Origin: an uncultured Eisenbergiella sp.
Lineage (GTDB): Bacteria > Bacillota > Clostridia > Lachnospirales > Lachnospiraceae
Direction: 5' to 3'
DNA length: 64,000 nt
Assembly: GCA_947630215.1 (NCBI GenBank)
Contig: CANRGX010000007.1
Location: forward strand, 1 to 64,000
The notes beneath the pieces were generated by a model. That model made no database searches and had not been told where the DNA came from. It saw nothing but the letters and a program-made list of their open reading frames with translations. The number at the start of each line of letters is the position of its first letter. Within the stretch, counting starts at the first letter, position 1. Below, piece after piece: positions 1-8,842 of the stretch. Position numbers and translations under genes: made by a program.

Positions 1-517
1 TCAACGAACTCCCCTGCCTGTCCAGCCCGTTCATCGGCTCGTCCAGGATAAGGAACGGCTGATCCTCCATCAGCACCTGTGCAAGTGCAAGCCGCTGTTT
101 CATCCCCAGGGAATATTTCCCGACTCTTTTTTTGTCCGTCGGATCGAGATGCACCAGTTCCATGAAATCCCGCATCTTCTGCCTGTCCTTTCTGTGCCTT
201 AACCGATACAGAAAATCCAGATTCTGCAACCCGCTGTATTCTTCCAGAAACGCCGGTTCCTCTATGGAGCAGGCAATATTGTGGGGCATCCTCTCCCCAA
301 TTCCCACCGGTATATTGTCTATCAGAATTTCTCCCTCACTGACCGCCAGAAATCCGCAGATACATTTAAACAAAACGGTCTTCCCGGAGCCGTTATGCCC
401 AACAAAACCCAGCGCCATCCCTTCCTGCGCCGACAGGGATATTCCGTCAAGCACCTGTCTGGCACCAAAGCGCTTTCCCACGTTTTTGATCTGTAAACTG
501 TGCTTTTCTTCTGCCAT
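1..517 (-). CDS. ABC transporter ATP-binding protein (C-terminus cut by window edge)
   Basis: Reverse-strand translation from ATG at 517 reads MAEEKHSLQIKNVGKRFGARQVLDGISLSAQEGMALGFVGHNGSGKTVLFKCICG...YSLGMKQRLALAQVLMEDQPFLILDEPMNGLD; Walker A, signature and Walker B motifs are present. Not in the ORF track because it is open at the edge. Confidence 0.9.
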   Translation of the reverse strand, partial: MAEEKHSLQIKNVGKRFGARQVLDGISLSAQEGMALGFVGHNGSGKTVLFKCICGFLAVSEGEILIDNIPVGIGERMPHNIACSIEEPAFLEEYSGLQNLDFLYRLRHRKDRQKMRDFMELVHLDPTDKKRVGKYSLGMKQRLALAQVLMEDQPFLILDEPMNGLDRQGSSL

Positions 518-526
518 CTTTTTCTC

Positions 527-2887
527 TTACCCCATTCCCAATGCCAGCCCGATCAGCCGCACAACAAAGGCCGCAATCCAGGCGATGACACACTGTCCGA
601 CGATCACGCCCACCGCCCACTTTCCGCCCAGCTCCCGCCGGATGGAGGCAATGGCCGCCACGCAGGGCGTATAGAGCAGGCTGAATACCAGCAGACTGGC
701 CGCGGCCAGCGGCGTCAGGACGCCGTAGAGCGTTTCCGCGCCGCCAAAGAGCACTGACAGCGTGGATACCACGCTCTCCTTGGCCATAAAGCCCGTCAGC
801 AGCGCCGTACAGATCCTCCAGTCCCCCAGGCCCAGCGGAGAAAGCAGCGGCGCAAGCACCCCGGCCAGAGCCGCCAGCATACTGCCCTGGGAATCCGTTA
901 CCGCGTTCAGCCGGAAATCGAAGGTCTGCAAAAACCAGATGAGAATGGTGGCAATAAAGATCACCGTAAAGGCGCGCTGCAAAAAGTCCCTGGCCTTATC
1001 CCACAGCAGATGTCCCACATTTTTGACCCCCGGCATCCGGTAGTTGGGCAGCTCCATGACAAAGGGCACCGGCTCTCCCTGAAAGGCCGTCCCCTTCAGC
1101 AAAAGCGCCATTCCCACGCCCAGCAGAATCCCCAGCACATACAGTGCGGTCATGATCAGGCCCCCGCGTCCCGGGAAAAACATCGCGGTAAAGAATCCAT
1201 AGATGGGCACCTTGGCGCTGCAGCTCATAAAGGGGGTCAGCAGAATGGTCATCTTCCTGTCCCGCTCGGACGGCAGCGTCCGCGTGGCCATTACGCCGGG
1301 CACGGTACAGCCAAAGCCGATCAGCATGGGCACAATGCTCCTGCCGGAAAGCCCGATCCGACGCAGCAGATTATCCATCACAAAGGCGACCCGGGCGATA
1401 TAACCGCTGTCCTCCAACAGGGAAAGAAAGAAAAACAGCACCACAATGACCGGCAGGAAGCTCAGCACGCTTCCCACGCCGTTAAAAATCCCGTCGAGAA
1501 TCAGAGAATGCAGGATCGGACTGACGCCGGCCGCATCCATGGCCCTGCCCGCCGCCTGCGACAACAGCGAGATACCGCTCTCCAAAAGCCCCTGCAGCCA
1601 CGCGCCAATCACGTTGAAGGTCAGAAAAAAGACCAGCCCCATAATGGCGATAAAGCACGGAATTGCCGTGTACTTTCCGGTCAGAATCCGATCCAGCCGG
1701 GCGCTGCGGGCGTGTTCCCTGCTCTCCCGGGGCCGCACCACAGTAGCCGCGCAGATCTCCCGGATAAACGAGAAACGCATATCCGCAATGGCCGCGGCCC
1801 GATCCATGCCCCTCTCCTTTTCCATCTGGCAGATGATGTGCTCCAGCATCTCCTTTTCGTTCTGATCCAGTTGAAGCGCCTCCAGAATCCGCGTATCTCC
1901 TTCCGCCAGCTTGCCCGCCGCAAAGCGCACCGGAATACCGGCCTGTTTGGCGTGATCCTCGATGAGGTGCATGATGGCGTGCAGACACCGGTGCACCGCG
2001 CCGCCGTTTCTGTCCTCCCGGCAGAAGTCGATACGGCCCGGCCGCTCCTGATATTTCGCCACATGGATCGCATGGCTGACCAGCTCGTCTATTCCTTCGT
2101 TCTTGGCGGCGGAAATGGGCACCACCGGGATCCCCAGCATCTCCTCCATCTCGTTGATCCGGATGGAGCCGCCGTTGCCGCGCACCTCGTCCATCATGTT
2201 GAGCGCCAGCACCATGGGAATATCCAGTTCCATCAGCTGCATGGTCAGATAGAGATTTCGCTCGATGTTGGACGCGTCCACAATATTGATAATGCCTCTG
2301 GGATGCTCTCCCAGCACAAACTGCCGCGTCACTATCTCCTCGCTGGAATAGGGAGACATGGAATATATGCCCGGCAGATCCGTGATCCGCGTATCCGCAT
2401 GTCCTTTGATCACGCCGTCTTTTCTATCCACGGTGACGCCCGGGAAATTGCCCACGTGCTGATTCGCGCCGGTCAGCTGGTTAAACAGCGTCGTCTTTCC
2501 GCAGTTCTGGTTGCCCGCCAGGGCAAAGGTCAGCACGGTGCCGTCCGGCAGCGGGTTTTCCGTGGCCTTCACATGGTATTTTCCGCCCTCGCCCAGGCCC
2601 GGATGGGCCAGATGCTTTCTGTCCGTCCTCTGCGCGCCGTCCTGTTCTTCCTCCGCCCGCTCCCGCACGTCCTCAATTTCTATTTTTTCCGCGTCCGCGA
2701 TGCGCAGCGTCAGGTCATAGCCATGGATCAGAAATTCCATGGGATCTCCCAGCGGCGCAAACTTTACCAGCGTGATCGAAGTCCCCGGTATCACGCCCAT
2801 ATCCAGGAAATGCTGTCTTAACGCCCCTTCGCCGCCCACGGCCACAATGGTCGCGGACTTTCCCACGGGCAATTCCTTTAATGTCAT
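527..2887 (-). CDS. feoB: Ferrous iron transport protein, FeoA-FeoB fusion
   Basis: MTLKELPVGKSATIVAVGGEGALRQHFLDMGVIPGTSITL is FeoA-like; then GNQNCGKTTLFNQLTGANQHVGNFPGVTV (FeoB G1), DLPGIYSMSPYSSEE and a polytopic C-terminus. ATG at 2887 preceded by GGAGAGAT. Confidence 0.93.
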   Translation of the reverse strand: MTLKELPVGKSATIVAVGGEGALRQHFLDMGVIPGTSITLVKFAPLGDPMEFLIHGYDLTLRIADAEKIEIEDVRERAEEEQDGAQRTDRKHLAHPGLGEGGKYHVKATENPLPDGTVLTFALAGNQNCGKTTLFNQLTGANQHVGNFPGVTVDRKDGVIKGHADTRITDLPGIYSMSPYSSEEIVTRQFVLGEHPRGIINIVDASNIERNLYLTMQLMELDIPMVLALNMMDEVRGNGGSIRINEMEEMLGIPVVPISAAKNEGIDELVSHAIHVAKYQERPGRIDFCREDRNGGAVHRCLHAIMHLIEDHAKQAGIPVRFAAGKLAEGDTRILEALQLDQNEKEMLEHIICQMEKERGMDRAAAIADMRFSFIREICAATVVRPRESREHARSARLDRILTGKYTAIPCFIAIMGLVFFLTFNVIGAWLQGLLESGISLLSQAAGRAMDAAGVSPILHSLILDGIFNGVGSVLSFLPVIVVLFFFLSLLEDSGYIARVAFVMDNLLRRIGLSGRSIVPMLIGFGCTVPGVMATRTLPSERDRKMTILLTPFMSCSAKVPIYGFFTAMFFPGRGGLIMTALYVLGILLGVGMALLLKGTAFQGEPVPFVMELPNYRMPGVKNVGHLLWDKARDFLQRAFTVIFIATILIWFLQTFDFRLNAVTDSQGSMLAALAGVLAPLLSPLGLGDWRICTALLTGFMAKESVVSTLSVLFGGAETLYGVLTPLAAASLLVFSLLYTPCVAAIASIRRELGGKWAVGVIVGQCVIAWIAAFVVRLIGLALGMG

Positions 2888-2915
2888 ATGTATCTCTCCT
2901 GTCTGTTTTATCGTG

Positions 2916-3350
2916 TTAATCCGGACTGTCCTCTGGAGGGCTGTCCTGTATCTCATAAATATCCCGGAAGGAAATCCTCCGGCCGTCCGTCAGAAGCACG
3001 AGCCCTCTCTGGGGATCCACCCGTCTGACCCGGCCGGTTACGGTGACATACGCGCCCCCGGGTTTCCTTTCATCGGGCTGAAAGCAGAGAAGCTCCACCC
3101 TGGGACAGGACGTAACCTGCTCCATGATCCGGTGCAGCTGCGCGTCCAGCCGGGCGGCCCGTTCCTCCTCTATCTCTGCCCGTCCCTGGGTGCAGCGGGC
3201 GCTTTCCTCCACGGCCTCGGCATACCCGGTCAGCGCCGCAAACGGAGAAAACTGCGCCGCCCTGTCGTGCAGGGACATATGCGCCCGGACAGCGGACTGG
3301 TGATGGGGAAGGGAAAGAATATCGTCATATGCGTGGCTTTCTGCTCCCAT
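2916..3350 (-). CDS. YolD-like family protein
   Basis: Small protein with HDRAAQFSPFAALTGY and a C-terminal ISFRDIYEI stretch; lies directly downstream of a UmuC-like polymerase, the usual YolD context. Confidence 0.8.
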   Translation of the reverse strand: MGAESHAYDDILSLPHHQSAVRAHMSLHDRAAQFSPFAALTGYAEAVEESARCTQGRAEIEEERAARLDAQLHRIMEQVTSCPRVELLCFQPDERKPGGAYVTVTGRVRRVDPQRGLVLLTDGRRISFRDIYEIQDSPPEDSPD

Positions 3351-3384
3351 CGCATCCTCCTTTTTTCGTTTGCCTTTGCCGCGT

Positions 3385-4893
3385 TTACGCCTTGTGTCCG
3401 CCGATCTGGCGGTTTCTCTCCAGCCCGGTGGCGCCCTCCTCCAGGTTCAGTCCCTTGAAGATGGCGTTTTTCCCATACTTGTTCCGGATGGAAAGCACCG
3501 CCTGCTGCATGCTGCGCTCCCGCGCAAGCTCCGCCTGCCGCGCTTGCTTCTCCCGGGCAAGAGCTTCCTGATCGGTGAACAGATCCAGCTGTTCGTAAAC
3601 CTCCCTGCGGCTGACCTCTCCTTCGGGCATGAGATGCTCCGCCACCACATACATCCGGCGCACCAGCAGATCCTTGCCCACAATGCGGTCATACAGCCGG
3701 GTCACCGCCTCGCCGATCTGCCGTGCGGAAGAAGTGTAGCCGTCCAGATTCACCGATCCGTGCGCGGCCTTGGGCGTCTCCCTGCCGTAGCGATCCCGGG
3801 TCACAGGGCCCTTGTAGCGGCGCCGGATCGCAGGATCGGTCAGGCATTCGGTATCATATCCCACCGTCAGCACCATCTGATCCGTCATCAGCCCTTTTTC
3901 CACCAGACTCAGCACCAGCTGATCCGTCATCTCCTGCACCACCACCCGTCCCTGTGCAAACCGGTAGGGAGACTGCAGCACCTGTCCGGAACTGAGACTG
4001 CTGCTCTCCGGCCGGTAGGCACGGATATCGGCTATCGTACAGGGCTCCCAGCCCCAGGCGTGATCGATCAGAAGCTCCGCGTTGATCCCGAACAGCCGGT
4101 ACAACAGATCCTCATCCTCCACGGAACGCCGGGCCACATCGCCCATGGTAAACATGCCGTTTTCCTCCAGCTTTCTGGCATAGCCGGGCCCGACGCGCCA
4201 GAAATCCGTCAGCGGCCTGTGCCCCCACAGCTTCCTGCGATAGGACTGTTCCGAAAGCTGGGCGATCCGCACCCCGTTTTCATCCGGTTCAATATGCTTG
4301 GCTTCAATATCCATCGCCACCTTGCAAAGGTACAGATTGGGGCCTATCCCCGCCGTGGCCGTGATCCCCGTCTCGGAAAGCACCTCCAGAATCAGCTTCA
4401 TGGCCAGCTCCCGGGCGGTGAGCCCATAGATGCCAAGATACCCCGTCACATCCAGAAACACCTCGTCGATGGAATAAACATGGATATCCTCCGGCGCAAT
4501 ATAACGCAGATAAATCTGGTAAATTTTTGTGCTGTATGCCATGTAAAAGGCCATGCGCGGCCGGGCCACAATATAGTCCAGCGCAAGCCCCGGATCCGCC
4601 TTCAGCTTCGCAGCGTCCCAGGATTTTCCCGCAAAGGAGCGGCCAGGAGCGCGCTCCAGGCGCGCAGCGTTGATTTGCTGTACCTTCTGTACCACCTCGA
4701 ACAGGCGCGCCCGGCCCGGAATCCCATAGGCCTTTAAAGACGGGGAAACCGCCAGGCAGATGGTCTTTTGCGTCCGGCTTTCGTCCGCCACCACCAGGTT
4801 GACGGATACGGGATCCAGCCCCCGTTCCACACATTCCACGGAAGCATAAAAGGACTTGAGATCGATGGCGATATAGGTTTTTTCTTCCTGCAT
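3385..4893 (-). CDS. Y-family DNA polymerase (UmuC/UvrX-like)
   Basis: IAIDLKSFYASVECVERGLDP, VYSIDEVFLDVTGYL and ATAGIGPNLYLCKVAMDIEAKH are Y-family polymerase motifs. Confidence 0.93.
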   Translation of the reverse strand: MQEEKTYIAIDLKSFYASVECVERGLDPVSVNLVVADESRTQKTICLAVSPSLKAYGIPGRARLFEVVQKVQQINAARLERAPGRSFAGKSWDAAKLKADPGLALDYIVARPRMAFYMAYSTKIYQIYLRYIAPEDIHVYSIDEVFLDVTGYLGIYGLTARELAMKLILEVLSETGITATAGIGPNLYLCKVAMDIEAKHIEPDENGVRIAQLSEQSYRRKLWGHRPLTDFWRVGPGYARKLEENGMFTMGDVARRSVEDEDLLYRLFGINAELLIDHAWGWEPCTIADIRAYRPESSSLSSGQVLQSPYRFAQGRVVVQEMTDQLVLSLVEKGLMTDQMVLTVGYDTECLTDPAIRRRYKGPVTRDRYGRETPKAAHGSVNLDGYTSSARQIGEAVTRLYDRIVGKDLLVRRMYVVAEHLMPEGEVSRREVYEQLDLFTDQEALAREKQARQAELARERSMQQAVLSIRNKYGKNAIFKGLNLEEGATGLERNRQIGGHKA

Positions 4894-5024
4894 ACCGGCT
4901 GCCTCCCGCCTTTTCTTCCTGTTTTGTCGCTGCCATTTTCTATTATATCACGTTTTTCCCGGGCGCAACCGGAAATTCACTTTTTTTAGAGAAACCTTTT
5001 TGTCCCCAAAAGGTACCGGCTGCA

Positions 5025-5054
5025 TTGACCGCACGGGCCGCCCCGTGCTAAAAT
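5025..5054 (+). promoter_or_regulatory. Candidate sigma-A promoter for pepF with a palindromic spacer
   Basis: TTGACC (5025-5030), 18-bp spacer GCACGGGCCGCCCCGTGC, TAAAAT (5049-5054). Confidence 0.6.
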
Positions 5055-5092
5055 AACGACAGAACTATGGAAACCAGAAAGGAAAACCTGCC

Positions 5093-6898
5093 ATGGAACC
5101 TCTGAAAAGAAACGAAGTCCCCCTCCCGCTCACCTGGGATCTGTCCGCCCTCTATGCCACAGAAGCGGATATGTACGCGGATGTGGAAAAAATGGAGCGG
5201 CTGTGCCGGGAACTGGAACAGGATTTTAAGGGACAGCTTCATACCCCGGAGCAAATCAACGCCTGTCTGGATCGGCTGCGCGCACTCACCCAAATTGCCA
5301 CGCTGGTCACCCACTATACCGACCTGGCCGTCTCGGTGGACTACTATGACGTCCCCGCCCAGGAACGAAACGACCAGATCGGCCTGAAGGTATCCGGAAT
5401 TTTCAGCCGTCTGAGCTTCATCGACAGTGAAATCTTAGCGCAGGACACCGCCGTGCTGGAAAGCGCCATTTGCCAGGCGAAGGAAAACCGGCTGTATCTG
5501 CAGGATCTGCTTTCCCAAAAACCCCACCGGCTGCACCCGGAGACCGAGCGCGTCCTTTCGGCCCTCTCTCCGGTTTTTGGCGCGCCCTATCAGATCTATA
5601 ATATGGCAAAGCTGGCGGATATGCGCTTCCCTTCCTTTACGGCAGGGGGAAAGGAATATCCTCTGGGATACTCCCTGTTCGAGGACGACTACGAGTACGA
5701 ATCGGATACGCAGGTGCGCCGGGCGGCCTTTGCCGCCTTTTCCGAAAAGATCGGCGCGTATGCCAACGTCACCGCAGCCGCGTATCAGGCCAACCTGCAG
5801 GCGGAAAAAATCCTGTCCTCCCTGCGGGGCTATTCCAGCGTTTTTGACTATCTGCTTTTTGAACAGAAGGTGGATCTCTCCCTCTATCATCGCCAGATCG
5901 ATCTGATTCTGGAGCACCTTGCGCCCCATATGCGCAAATATGCGCGCCTGCTGCAGAAAATCCACGGTCTGGATCGCATGACCTTTGCGGATCTGAAACT
6001 GGCGGTCGACCCGGAATACGATCCGCGGGTAACCATCGAGGAATCCCGGCGCTATATAGAAGAAGGGCTTTCGGTACTGGGAGCCGACTATCAGGAAATG
6101 ATCCGGCAGGCCTATCGGGAGCGGTGGGTGGACTTTGCCAAAAACCAGGGCAAATCCACCGGCGGTTTCTGTGCCAGCCCCTACGGCGCCCACTCCTTTA
6201 TCCTGCTCAACTGGAACGAAAGAATGTCCGATGTGTTCACACTGGCCCACGAGCTGGGACATGCCGGCCATTTCAAGGCCTGCAACCAGGCCCAGTCCAT
6301 TTTCGACACCAATGTGTCCACCTATTTTGTGGAAGCCCCTTCCACCATGAACGAACTGCTCATGGCCCACTATCTGCTCAAGACCAATCCCGACAAACGG
6401 TTCCGCCGCTGGGTGCTTTCCTCCATGATTGGGCACACCTACTACCACAACTTTGTGACCCATCTTCTGGAAGCGGCCTTCCAGCGCGAGGTATACCGGA
6501 TCCTCGACGGCGGCGGCAGCGTACAGGCCGAAACCCTGAGCCGGATCATGCGGGAAACGCTGGAGAAATTCTGGGGCGACGCGGTTGAGATTCTGCCCGG
6601 CGCCGAACTGACCTGGATGCGCCAGCCCCATTACTACATGGGCCTTTATTCCTACACCTACAGCGCGGGCCTGACCATCGCCACCCAGGTATGCGCCCGG
6701 ATCGAGCGGGAGGGACAGCCCGCCGTGGACGACTGGAAGCGGGTGCTTGCCGCCGGAAGCACGGGCACGCCCGTACAGCTGGCCCGCATGGCCGGCGTGG
6801 ACATCACCACCGATGCGCCGCTTTTGGATACCATCCGGCAAATCGGCGAAAACATCGACGAAATCTGCCGCCTGACGCAGGAGTTGGAAGAATCCTGA
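5093..6898 (+). CDS. pepF: Oligoendopeptidase F (M3 family)
   Basis: HELGHAGHFKACNQAQSIFDTNVSTYFVEAPSTMNE contains the HEXXH zinc motif and typical PepF C-terminal sequence. Confidence 0.95.
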   Translation: MEPLKRNEVPLPLTWDLSALYATEADMYADVEKMERLCRELEQDFKGQLHTPEQINACLDRLRALTQIATLVTHYTDLAVSVDYYDVPAQERNDQIGLKVSGIFSRLSFIDSEILAQDTAVLESAICQAKENRLYLQDLLSQKPHRLHPETERVLSALSPVFGAPYQIYNMAKLADMRFPSFTAGGKEYPLGYSLFEDDYEYESDTQVRRAAFAAFSEKIGAYANVTAAAYQANLQAEKILSSLRGYSSVFDYLLFEQKVDLSLYHRQIDLILEHLAPHMRKYARLLQKIHGLDRMTFADLKLAVDPEYDPRVTIEESRRYIEEGLSVLGADYQEMIRQAYRERWVDFAKNQGKSTGGFCASPYGAHSFILLNWNERMSDVFTLAHELGHAGHFKACNQAQSIFDTNVSTYFVEAPSTMNELLMAHYLLKTNPDKRFRRWVLSSMIGHTYYHNFVTHLLEAAFQREVYRILDGGGSVQAETLSRIMRETLEKFWGDAVEILPGAELTWMRQPHYYMGLYSYTYSAGLTIATQVCARIEREGQPAVDDWKRVLAAGSTGTPVQLARMAGVDITTDAPLLDTIRQIGENIDEICRLTQELEES

Positions 6899-6994
6899 AA
6901 AAACAGTGGAAAAACAGCGTCGGATCTAGTAAAATACATACGGTTGCAATTTGACCCAATTCGACAAAATACGTTTTACATAAAAGGGGATGCC

Positions 6995-8842
6995 ATGAAT
7001 CTGTTCAACCTGATTTCTCTGCTGGGCGGCCTCGCCATGTTCCTCTACGGGATGCGCATCATGGGCGACGGCTTAAAGGAAAGCTCCTCCGGCACGCTCA
7101 AAACGGCGCTGGAGCAGCTTACCAATACCCCCTGGAAGGCTTTTTTACTGGGACTTGTGATGACCGCCGCGATTCAGTCCTCCACGGCTACCATCGTCAT
7201 TACCTCCGGTCTGGTGGGCGCCGGCATCATTTCCCTGCACCAGTCCCTGGGCATCATCATCGGCGCCAATGTGGGCACCACGGTCACAGGCCAGATCATC
7301 CGGCTTTTGGATCTGGATGCTTCCGGCACCTCCTTCCTGCAGTTTTTCAGGCCCTCTACCCTGGCCCCGCTGGCTCTCATCGCAGGCATTCTGCTGCTCA
7401 TGGGCTTCCGATCCAAAGGATCGGGGAAGGCCGGGCAGATCATCATCGGTTTTGGCATCCTCTTTTCCGGTCTTTTAAACATGACCGACGCGGTGAGCAC
7501 CCTGGCGGAAAGCGGTATCATCGAACGGCTCTTTTCCAATCTGGGCAGGAATCCCGTGCTGGGCTATGTCATCGGCGCCGGCGTTGCCTTTGTTCTGCAA
7601 AGTTCCTCCGCCACCATCGGCATCCTGCAGGCCTTTTCCACCTCCGGGCTGCTGACCTTTGGCGCCATTTACGCGGTGCTGGTGGGCATCTATCTGGGCG
7701 ACTGCGTCACCACGGCCATCGTCTGCAACATCGGGGCCAGACCGGACGCCAAGCGGGTGGGAATTGTCAATATCCTGTTTAACTTAAGCAAATCGCTGGT
7801 GATTCTGGTCTTTGTCACCCTGGTACATAAGCTGGGCCTGTTAGACGGGCTCTGGGACAGCGTGATCGATTCCGGCGGCATTGCCAACACCAACACGCTG
7901 TTCAATCTCGCCTGCGCCATTGTGCTGTTCCCAACCCTGTCTGTCTATGAAAAACTCAGCCACCGGATCATAAAGGACAAGCCCTCGGAGGACGCCGGGG
8001 AATACGGGGAGCTATTAGACGCCCTCAGCCCCGTGTTCTTCAATACGCCTGCGCTCGCCTTCGGCCGCTGCTATGACGCCTTGGCCGCAATGTTCGATCT
8101 GGCACGGGCCAATATCGAACGCGCCTTTGCCGTGATCCGGCAATATGACGAAAAAACATCCGCCCGGATCCGGGCGGATGAAGATCAGGTGGACACCATG
8201 GCGGATCGGATCAGCAACTATCTGGTGCAGTTCTCCGCCCACGTCACGGCCCCCGACCATTTGGAAATGCTGGATCATTATCACTCTGTCACGACGGAAT
8301 TTGAGCGGCTCAGCGACCACGCCTTAAACATCGCGGAATGCGCGGATACGCTCCATGAGAACCAGACCGACTTTTCCGAAGCGGCCCTGTCGGAGCTGAC
8401 CGTGGTACAGGAGCTGATCGACCGGATCCTGGATCTGGCCGGTCAGAGCTTCAAAAAACGGGATCTGGCCGCCGCCCGTCACATCGAACCGCTGGAAGAA
8501 GTGGTGGACGACATGATCAGCTCCCTGCAGAACAACCATCTGGAACGTCTGAGAAACGGCGCCTGCTCGGTTCTGGCGGGCACGGAATTTCTGAATCTGC
8601 TGTCGGATGTGGAACGCATCTCCGACGTCTGTTCCAACATCGGCGTCGCCGCCATCGCCCGCGCGCTGCCGCAGCTCAAACACCAGGTACACGACTATGT
8701 TTCCCGCCTGCATTCCGGGCGAAACGAGGAATTCAACCAGGAATATCAGCTGGCCCACGACCTGTATTTTGGGAAACTCTCCCCTTTTCAAAACGGAACC
8801 AGTGAAAATCAAAACAGCTTCCCGGCAGAAACACAAACGTAA
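6995..8842 (+). CDS. Na/Pi cotransporter family protein with C-terminal PhoU-like domain
   Basis: MNLFNLISLLGGLAMFLYGMRIMGDGLK...TAAIQSSTATIVITSGLVGAG...ANVGTTVTGQ; second repeat VLQSSSATIGILQAF. ATG at 6995 preceded by AAAGGGG. Confidence 0.93.
   Translation: MNLFNLISLLGGLAMFLYGMRIMGDGLKESSSGTLKTALEQLTNTPWKAFLLGLVMTAAIQSSTATIVITSGLVGAGIISLHQSLGIIIGANVGTTVTGQIIRLLDLDASGTSFLQFFRPSTLAPLALIAGILLLMGFRSKGSGKAGQIIIGFGILFSGLLNMTDAVSTLAESGIIERLFSNLGRNPVLGYVIGAGVAFVLQSSSATIGILQAFSTSGLLTFGAIYAVLVGIYLGDCVTTAIVCNIGARPDAKRVGIVNILFNLSKSLVILVFVTLVHKLGLLDGLWDSVIDSGGIANTNTLFNLACAIVLFPTLSVYEKLSHRIIKDKPSEDAGEYGELLDALSPVFFNTPALAFGRCYDALAAMFDLARANIERAFAVIRQYDEKTSARIRADEDQVDTMADRISNYLVQFSAHVTAPDHLEMLDHYHSVTTEFERLSDHALNIAECADTLHENQTDFSEAALSELTVVQELIDRILDLAGQSFKKRDLAAARHIEPLEEVVDDMISSLQNNHLERLRNGACSVLAGTEFLNLLSDVERISDVCSNIGVAAIARALPQLKHQVHDYVSRLHSGRNEEFNQEYQLAHDLYFGKLSPFQNGTSENQNSFPAETQT

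Noticed and set aside
1010-2821. 603-aa plus-strand ORF antisense to feoB (and similar long antisense ORFs at 3370..4737, 5435..6841, 12448..14781)
   Set aside because: Each lies opposite a well-conserved gene in high-GC coding sequence, has low-complexity-like composition and shows no recognisable domain; typical shadow ORFs.
4894-5092. LexA (SOS) box upstream of the UmuC-like gene
   Set aside because: No GAAC-N4-GTTC-like site was found by eye in the intergenic region.
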